Shown: piece after piece, positions 23,875 to 28,654 of the stretch
Position numbering within the stretch: the first letter of the stretch is position 1
Layout of the letters: every line of letters starts with the position of its first letter
From: Clostridia bacterium
Lineage (GTDB): Bacteria; Bacillota; Clostridia; Christensenellales; UBA1242
Assembly (NCBI GenBank): GCA_017456465.1
Contig: JAFTJJ010000127.1
Span: forward strand, 1 to 28,654
Direction: 5' to 3'
DNA: 28,654 nucleotides
The notes under the pieces: generated by a model
Database searches by the model: none
Seen by the model: the letters and a program-made list of their open reading frames with translations, nothing else
What the model was told of the DNA's origin: nothing
Translations under genes and position numbers: made by a program

Positions 23875-26583
23875 ATGGCAAAAAACACAAAAAAGAAAGA
23901 CAGCAAACTCGACGGACAACTCAAAATTGAAGATGTCATTGAGACTCCTTCAAATAAAAAAGTAACAGAAAAAGAAACATCTCCGGCAACAGAGCCAAAA
24001 AGTGTTCAGGAATCTGCGAAGAATGCCAAAAATGAAGAAAAGAAACCAACAGCAGCAGAAAAAGAACAAGAAATTGAAATCAAAGAACCTGAGGTGATTG
24101 CTGCAGAATCTGTCAAACAAAAAAGAATACCTCGAAGCGCGGCAAGAAAGTCATCAATGGCAAAAAAAGATGAACAAAAACCAACTCAAAGCAAAAAGTC
24201 AGTGCAAAAAGCAAATGAAGAGAAAAAACCGATCAGGGTCAGAAGAATTAAGACCAATTATAAAGAAGGATTGACTCTTGATCAGGTCAATGACAGAATC
24301 GAAAAAAACCAAACAAACTTCACACCAAACAAAAACGTTAAGACCTACAAAAAAATCTTATTTGAAAACATCTTCACATTCTTCAACCTTCTTGTAACAG
24401 CCGTCACAATCAGCTTAATTTGTGTTAATGCTTGGTCAAACTGCATGTCATTTGTGATCATGGCAATCAACACAGCAATCGGAATTTTCCAAGAAATCAG
24501 GGCAAAAAAGACAATCGAAAAACTGTCGTTACTCACCGCCCCAAGTGTGAAAGTCATTCGTGAAGGAATTGAAACGACAATTTCAATGAATGAAGTTGTT
24601 CTCGATGATGTCATTGTCCTTTCAACCGGCAAACAAATTGTCGCAGACAGCACCATCCTTGAGGGAAACATCGAAGTCAACGAAAGCATGCTCACTGGTG
24701 AAAGTCTTCCAATCCGCAAAAAGGCAGGAGATTCAATCCTTGCAGGATCATTCGTTGTCAGTGGAAACTGTTATGCAAGAGTTGAAAAAGTTGGTGAAAA
24801 CAATTATGTTCAACAACTTTCAAGCAAAGCAAAACAATACAAAAAACCAAAATCAGAACTTTTCAATTCTCTCAAGATGATCATCAAAATCATTGGTATT
24901 CTCTTGATTCCAATTGCAATTTTGATGTACATCAGCAATTTCACTCTCACGGGTCAAGACATCACAAACACAATCACAAAAACAGCGGGCGCAATCATTG
25001 GAATGATCCCATCTGGAATGTTCCTTTTGTGCTCAGTTGCACTCACTGTTTCTGTCATCAAACTTGCAAGAAGAAAAGCATTGGTTCAAGACCTTTATTG
25101 CGTTGAAATGCTCGCACGCGTCAATGTGCTTTGCTTGGACAAAACCGGAACAATCACTGACGGAACAATGAAGGTTTACAACTGCTTGCAACTGAGCAAC
25201 ACTCCATTCACATTAAAGAGAATTGTGGGTTCAATGCTTTCAGCTCTTGGTGACAACAACCAAACCAGTCAAGCACTCATCAATCACTTTGGCTACAACA
25301 AAGAACTCCGCCCTGTTTCAACAGTTCCTTTCTCTTCTTCAAGAAAACTCAGCGCTGTCACTTTTGAAAATGCAGGAACATACATCATGGGTGCACCTGA
25401 ATTTGTCATGCCAAGTGGTCTTGACGAAAAAACACAAAACATGATTGAGCAATACGCAAAAGATGGCTACAGAGTTCTCTTGCTTGCTCACTCAAACGCA
25501 AACATCATCAAAGACAACCCACCATCAAACAGAACACCTGTTGCAATCATGATTCTTGAAGACAGAATCAGGGACGACGCAGTCGAAACAATTTCTTGGT
25601 TCAAAAAGAATGGTGTAAAGGTGAAAATCATTTCGGGAGACAACCCACTCACTGTTGCAGAAATTGCAAAACGCGTTGGCGTTGACAACACAGAAGCTCT
25701 CATCAACCTTGAGGGCATGAATGAAAAACAAGTAATTGCCGCCGCCGCAAAATACACAGTCTTTGGAAGAGTTACACCAGAACAAAAAGCAATTCTCGTG
25801 AAAGCCCTCAAGGCTCTTGGAAACACCGTTGCGATGACTGGAGACGGTGTCAATGACATCTTGGCACTCAAAGAAGCTGACTGTTCAATTGCAATGGCAA
25901 GCGGAAACGAAGCCGTTCGCTCAGTGTCTCACATGGTTCTCATGAATTCAGACTTTTCAAGCATGCCAGAAACAGTCATTGAGGGTCGAAGAGTAATCAA
26001 CAACGTTCAAAAAGCGAGCTCTCTCTTCTTCATGAAAACATTGTTCTCAGTGGTGTTCTCCGTTCTCACACTTCTTTTCAGAATTCCTTATCCACTTGAA
26101 CCAGTTCAACTTTTGATGCTTGAATTCTTCGTGATCGGCATTCCAAGCTTCTTCCTTGCGTTCCTTCCAAATGACAAACCAATTGAAGGAAAATTCATCT
26201 ACAACCTTCTCAAAAACTCACTTCCTGGAGCTGTAACACTCATTGTGAGCGCGATTGCCGTTTATCTCTTCATCTACTTCACAGAAGGCGTGCTTACTGG
26301 GACAGAAGCAATCGATGACACAATTTCAACAATGATCTCACTTGTTGCAACATTCACTGGACTTGGACTTCTTTTCAGACTTTGCAAACCAATCAATGCA
26401 CTCACGGGAACGCTTTATGGCGGAATGCTGACAGCAATCTTGATTTGCATCATTTTCTTCCCAAGTTTCTTCCAGCTTGTGGGCGTGGGGATCACAAACA
26501 CTCTTTGGGTCATCATTCTTTCAATCCTTGCCCCAACAATGATCAACACATTCTACAAACTGTTTGCAAAAATAAAATTGTAA
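23875..26583 (+). CDS. P-type cation-transporting ATPase, CtpE-like
   Basis: A membrane pump that uses ATP to move a cation. It has the three hallmark motifs: TGES at 274-277, the phosphorylated Asp D422 in DKTGTIT, and GDGVND at 656-661. Membrane segments lie near 165-210, 330-400 and from about 715 to the end. The fourth-helix motif is IPSGM (P379, S380), not the IPEGL of classic Ca pumps; this resembles the CtpE-like group, for which calcium or magnesium has been proposed. The ion here is unknown. Residues 1-128 form an extra Lys/Glu-rich, probably disordered cytoplasmic tail; without it the protein has about 774 residues, as in the family. It is a single-gene unit with a strong promoter, an AGGAGTG site 8 bases upstream and a good terminator. 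Confidence 0.93.
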   Translation: MAKNTKKKDSKLDGQLKIEDVIETPSNKKVTEKETSPATEPKSVQESAKNAKNEEKKPTAAEKEQEIEIKEPEVIAAESVKQKRIPRSAARKSSMAKKDEQKPTQSKKSVQKANEEKKPIRVRRIKTNYKEGLTLDQVNDRIEKNQTNFTPNKNVKTYKKILFENIFTFFNLLVTAVTISLICVNAWSNCMSFVIMAINTAIGIFQEIRAKKTIEKLSLLTAPSVKVIREGIETTISMNEVVLDDVIVLSTGKQIVADSTILEGNIEVNESMLTGESLPIRKKAGDSILAGSFVVSGNCYARVEKVGENNYVQQLSSKAKQYKKPKSELFNSLKMIIKIIGILLIPIAILMYISNFTLTGQDITNTITKTAGAIIGMIPSGMFLLCSVALTVSVIKLARRKALVQDLYCVEMLARVNVLCLDKTGTITDGTMKVYNCLQLSNTPFTLKRIVGSMLSALGDNNQTSQALINHFGYNKELRPVSTVPFSSSRKLSAVTFENAGTYIMGAPEFVMPSGLDEKTQNMIEQYAKDGYRVLLLAHSNANIIKDNPPSNRTPVAIMILEDRIRDDAVETISWFKKNGVKVKIISGDNPLTVAEIAKRVGVDNTEALINLEGMNEKQVIAAAAKYTVFGRVTPEQKAILVKALKALGNTVAMTGDGVNDILALKEADCSIAMASGNEAVRSVSHMVLMNSDFSSMPETVIEGRRVINNVQKASSLFFMKTLFSVVFSVLTLLFRIPYPLEPVQLLMLEFFVIGIPSFFLAFLPNDKPIEGKFIYNLLKNSLPGAVTLIVSAIAVYLFIYFTEGVLTGTEAIDDTISTMISLVATFTGLGLLFRLCKPINALTGTLYGGMLTAILICIIFFPSFFQLVGVGITNTLWVIILSILAPTMINTFYKLFAKIKL

Positions 26584-26596
26584 GAAACAACAAACA

Positions 26597-26628
26597 AAAA
26601 AGCCATTACCAATCGGTGATGGCTTTTT
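26597..26628. terminator. Bidirectional terminator
   Basis: A 14-base-pair stem (26597-26610 with 26615-26628, one G-U pair) with a 4-base loop and T tails on both strands. It ends the plus-strand ATPase gene and the convergent germination operon. Confidence 0.93.
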
Positions 26629-26635
26629 GTTTGTG

Positions 26636-27967
26636 CTAATACAAATTATTAACTTCACATGTCACATTATATTCGATTGTTCCAACATAACCATTGTCGC
26701 CCATCAGAGAATGATGAGCATCCCAAATGGAATCATGCTTTTTGTTCAAATTGTCAGCCGCTTTAAAAATATCAAATCCCAAATCTTGAGTTTCCTTGCA
26801 AAGCTTTTCAATTGCATTCACAATATAATTTGAAATTTCTTTTTTGTACTTCTCAATTGACTTGTTTCCTTCCTCATAAAACAGCCCATTGTTGCCTTGA
26901 TGAGAGTCTGTAATTTCATAAATTCTTGCACCGTCAATGGTGACATGAATGTTCACGACCGGCTTGTTATCTTTGAATTCATAATTATATTTTATGTATT
27001 TTCGACGAAGATTAAGTCCAAGCTGAACCTCGTCATAATCGTCATTGATAAATGAAAAAGAAATGTCACCATAGTACGATTCCGGCAATGAAAGATAATA
27101 ACCCAAAAGGTTTTCTTTGTCTGTGATTTTTGAAATCAAGTTGCCATCTCTAAAAAGATAAATATCATTCAAAAAGTCAATTCTTGCCTGCCCTTTCCCG
27201 GCATCGCTTCCACCTTGTGATCCGCCCTGAGATTGACCGCTTTGCTCAGAAGAACTTGACTCTCCCGCCCCCTCGGATCCACCAGAAACACCTCCAGAAG
27301 ATGACAAACTCACTCCGCCCGAGTTCTCTCCATTTCCAGATGATAAGCCTGATGATTGTTGTTCGTTCTCATTTTGAATGTTGATCCCACTCAAAACCAA
27401 ACTCTTTGAAAGTCCAAAAGCACTGTCATAAATTTCCACAACAGGAATCATCACACCATTGATGTTTTGTTCTTTGTCAATAAATAGTCGCTGCATCGAC
27501 ACTGCAACTGTCATGTCAAGATCTTTTGTTTTTTGAATCATGTCTTTTGCATTTCCGTCTGTCACAAGCACCAGAATGTTGTCAGCAAGCTTTTCACTTC
27601 TGTTGAAATAATCCAGTTGACTGATAATATTCTCCTTGATCACCCCTTCTCCAAGAATCACAAAATTGGTGTGAGAAAGAGCATCAGTTTTGCCAATTTT
27701 ATATGCAATCTTGTTGATGCAATCAGCAATAGATTTTCCCTTTTCACTAATAAAGTCAATTTTTGCCTCGCCAGAGCCTCCTTGAATTGATGGTGATGGA
27801 ATCACTGCTTGAGCTGTCACCTCATAATCGCTTTCTGTTTTGTCAACAGCAAAACCAGTGATGATCACTCGCATTGTGAGCTTTGCGTGATTGGACAAAC
27901 TTTGCGGAAAAAAGAAACACAAAACAATAAGAACAATCATGAAACCATAACGATTAATCAGCTTCAT
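26636..27967 (-). CDS. Ger(x)C-like spore germination protein
   Basis: The C subunit of a GerA-type nutrient germinant receptor in the spore inner membrane. The 443-residue protein has an N-terminal hydrophobic segment (about 8-22), then VIITGFAVDKTESDYEVTAQ, typical of the GerC N-domain. The C-terminal part (GFDIFKAADNLNKKHDSIWD and a final strand TIEYNVTCEV) is also as in the family. Two features are unusual. C17 lies in IVLC without the small residue a lipobox needs at -1, so lipid anchoring is doubtful. Residues 204-259 form a Ser/Gly-rich linker between the two halves. The start overlaps the stop of the GerB-like gene by four bases (ATGA), with GGAGGTGA just upstream. Confidence 0.82.
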   Translation of the reverse strand: MKLINRYGFMIVLIVLCFFFPQSLSNHAKLTMRVIITGFAVDKTESDYEVTAQAVIPSPSIQGGSGEAKIDFISEKGKSIADCINKIAYKIGKTDALSHTNFVILGEGVIKENIISQLDYFNRSEKLADNILVLVTDGNAKDMIQKTKDLDMTVAVSMQRLFIDKEQNINGVMIPVVEIYDSAFGLSKSLVLSGINIQNENEQQSSGLSSGNGENSGGVSLSSSGGVSGGSEGAGESSSSEQSGQSQGGSQGGSDAGKGQARIDFLNDIYLFRDGNLISKITDKENLLGYYLSLPESYYGDISFSFINDDYDEVQLGLNLRRKYIKYNYEFKDNKPVVNIHVTIDGARIYEITDSHQGNNGLFYEEGNKSIEKYKKEISNYIVNAIEKLCKETQDLGFDIFKAADNLNKKHDSIWDAHHSLMGDNGYVGTIEYNVTCEVNNLY

Positions 27968-28654
27968 AACTTCACCTCCTGTTCCAGTCTCTTAAATTTT
28001 TCCAAACTCTTGTTTGTGTCTTGACGCTTGGAAAATTTCCGAGCAAAAAGCAACAACACAAATGGCAAAACATATTGAACAACAATCCCATAAATCGGAC
28101 CAACTGTGATGAGCACTCTGAAAATATCAAGCTTGCTCTTCACAATGAAATTTGTGTTTAAATAAAGTGCAAATAAAATAATATAAATTATCATGTTAAA
28201 TTTCTTTGGTTTGAACACTTCTTTGAAACAGTACGCACTGCAATAGACAAAAATTCCAGCAGTGAGAATTGTTGCCAGCTCTGCAAATAAAATAAAAAAC
28301 CAATCAATTCGCCCGATATCAAGTGACAAAAGAGCAAATTGACTAACTTTTGTGAGCCAGTTGCGCTTGAGTGGAGTAATTTGACCATAAATCCCATAAA
28401 ATACGACATAAGAGAACACAACAAACAAAGAACTCAAGAAAAATGAAAGCTTGATTGCACTCCACTTTTTGTTTTCTTGATCCTTGATCTTCCCCATCAA
28501 AACATAAAGCACTGTGAAATTTCCAAACCAAAGTGTGGATTTAAAAACTCCTTCTGCAACCGATCCCAAAACGGTTTCCGTAATCGGCAAAATTTCAGTC
28601 AAATCAGTCGTTGAAACTCCAAGGATCAAAAGTCCCACAACGCCAATGGCAATG
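27964..28654 (-). CDS. GerB-like germination permease, 5' end outside window
   Basis: The C-terminal 229 residues of an integral membrane protein. They hold about six membrane segments with the pattern of GerAB-type germination permeases of the amino acid transporter superfamily, including the hinge-like VLGSVAEGVFKSTLWFGNFTVLY. The frame stays open to the window edge. A GTG at 28638 lies inside a hydrophobic helix (IAIGVVGLLILGV) and is not the true start. It is translationally coupled to the GerC-like gene. A GerA subunit, expected in such operons, may lie beyond the edge. Confidence 0.8.
   Translation of the reverse strand, partial: IAIGVVGLLILGVSTTDLTEILPITETVLGSVAEGVFKSTLWFGNFTVLYVLMGKIKDQENKKWSAIKLSFFLSSLFVVFSYVVFYGIYGQITPLKRNWLTKVSQFALLSLDIGRIDWFFILFAELATILTAGIFVYCSAYCFKEVFKPKKFNMIIYIILFALYLNTNFIVKSKLDIFRVLITVGPIYGIVVQYVLPFVLLLFARKFSKRQDTNKSLEKFKRLEQEVKL

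Noticed and set aside
1..28654. tRNA genes, CRISPR arrays, insertion sequences, phage genes
   Set aside because: None could be found by eye: no spaced direct repeats, no transposase, no cloverleaf in the gaps.

Overview
The window is AT-rich DNA from a low-GC Gram-positive (Firmicutes-type) bacterium, most likely an endospore-forming member or relative of the Clostridia. The signs are strong AGGAGG-type ribosome binding sites, promoters close to TTGACA-N17-TATAAT (several with an extended TGn -10), RpoB, RpoC and AlaRS of Firmicutes type, and a GerB-GerC spore germination pair at the right edge. A glutaminyl-tRNA synthetase is present, which many but not all Firmicutes lack. I cannot name the genus. 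I saw no tRNA, rRNA, insertion sequence, prophage or CRISPR array.

Layout, mostly on the minus strand (so read right to left). 1-50: a possible phase-variable promoter with a 14-base G tract in its spacer, reading out of the window. 86-7492: rpoB-rpoC with their own promoter and terminator. 7835-8440: a small HAD-like protein that lacks the expected nucleophile. 8483-13110: the str block rpsL-rpsG-fusA-tuf, with one promoter and a structured leader before rpsL and a second promoter before fusA. 13165-14156: a plus-strand gene of unknown function. 14173-15575: a three-gene operon with a HicB-like first protein and two unrecognised partners. 15721-22515: an operon dnaB-glnS-alaS-(beta-repeat membrane protein), whose leader holds a very GC-rich hairpin. 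22551-23758: rpsF-ssb-rpsR with a probable S6:S18 leader. 23804-26628: a plus-strand P-type cation ATPase with a long charged N-terminal tail. 26597-28654: GerC-like and GerB-like germination proteins, the latter cut by the window edge.

Most of the window is core information processing: transcription (rpoB, rpoC), translation (rpsL, rpsG, fusA, tuf, alaS, glnS, rpsF, rpsR) and replication (dnaB, ssb). The most surprising content lies inside these housekeeping genes. RpoC departs from otherwise near-invariant active-centre residues: the trigger-loop His is Gln, the Asn of NADFDGD is Ala, and the bridge helix and F-loop regions also differ. RpoB differs in the rifampicin pocket and at the fork region. 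AlaRS ends directly after its editing domain. DnaB carries an acidic tail with internal copies of an SSB-tip-like motif. The str block lies upstream of rpoBC, the reverse of the usual order. Gene ends are well marked by hairpin terminators, so operon limits are fairly secure.
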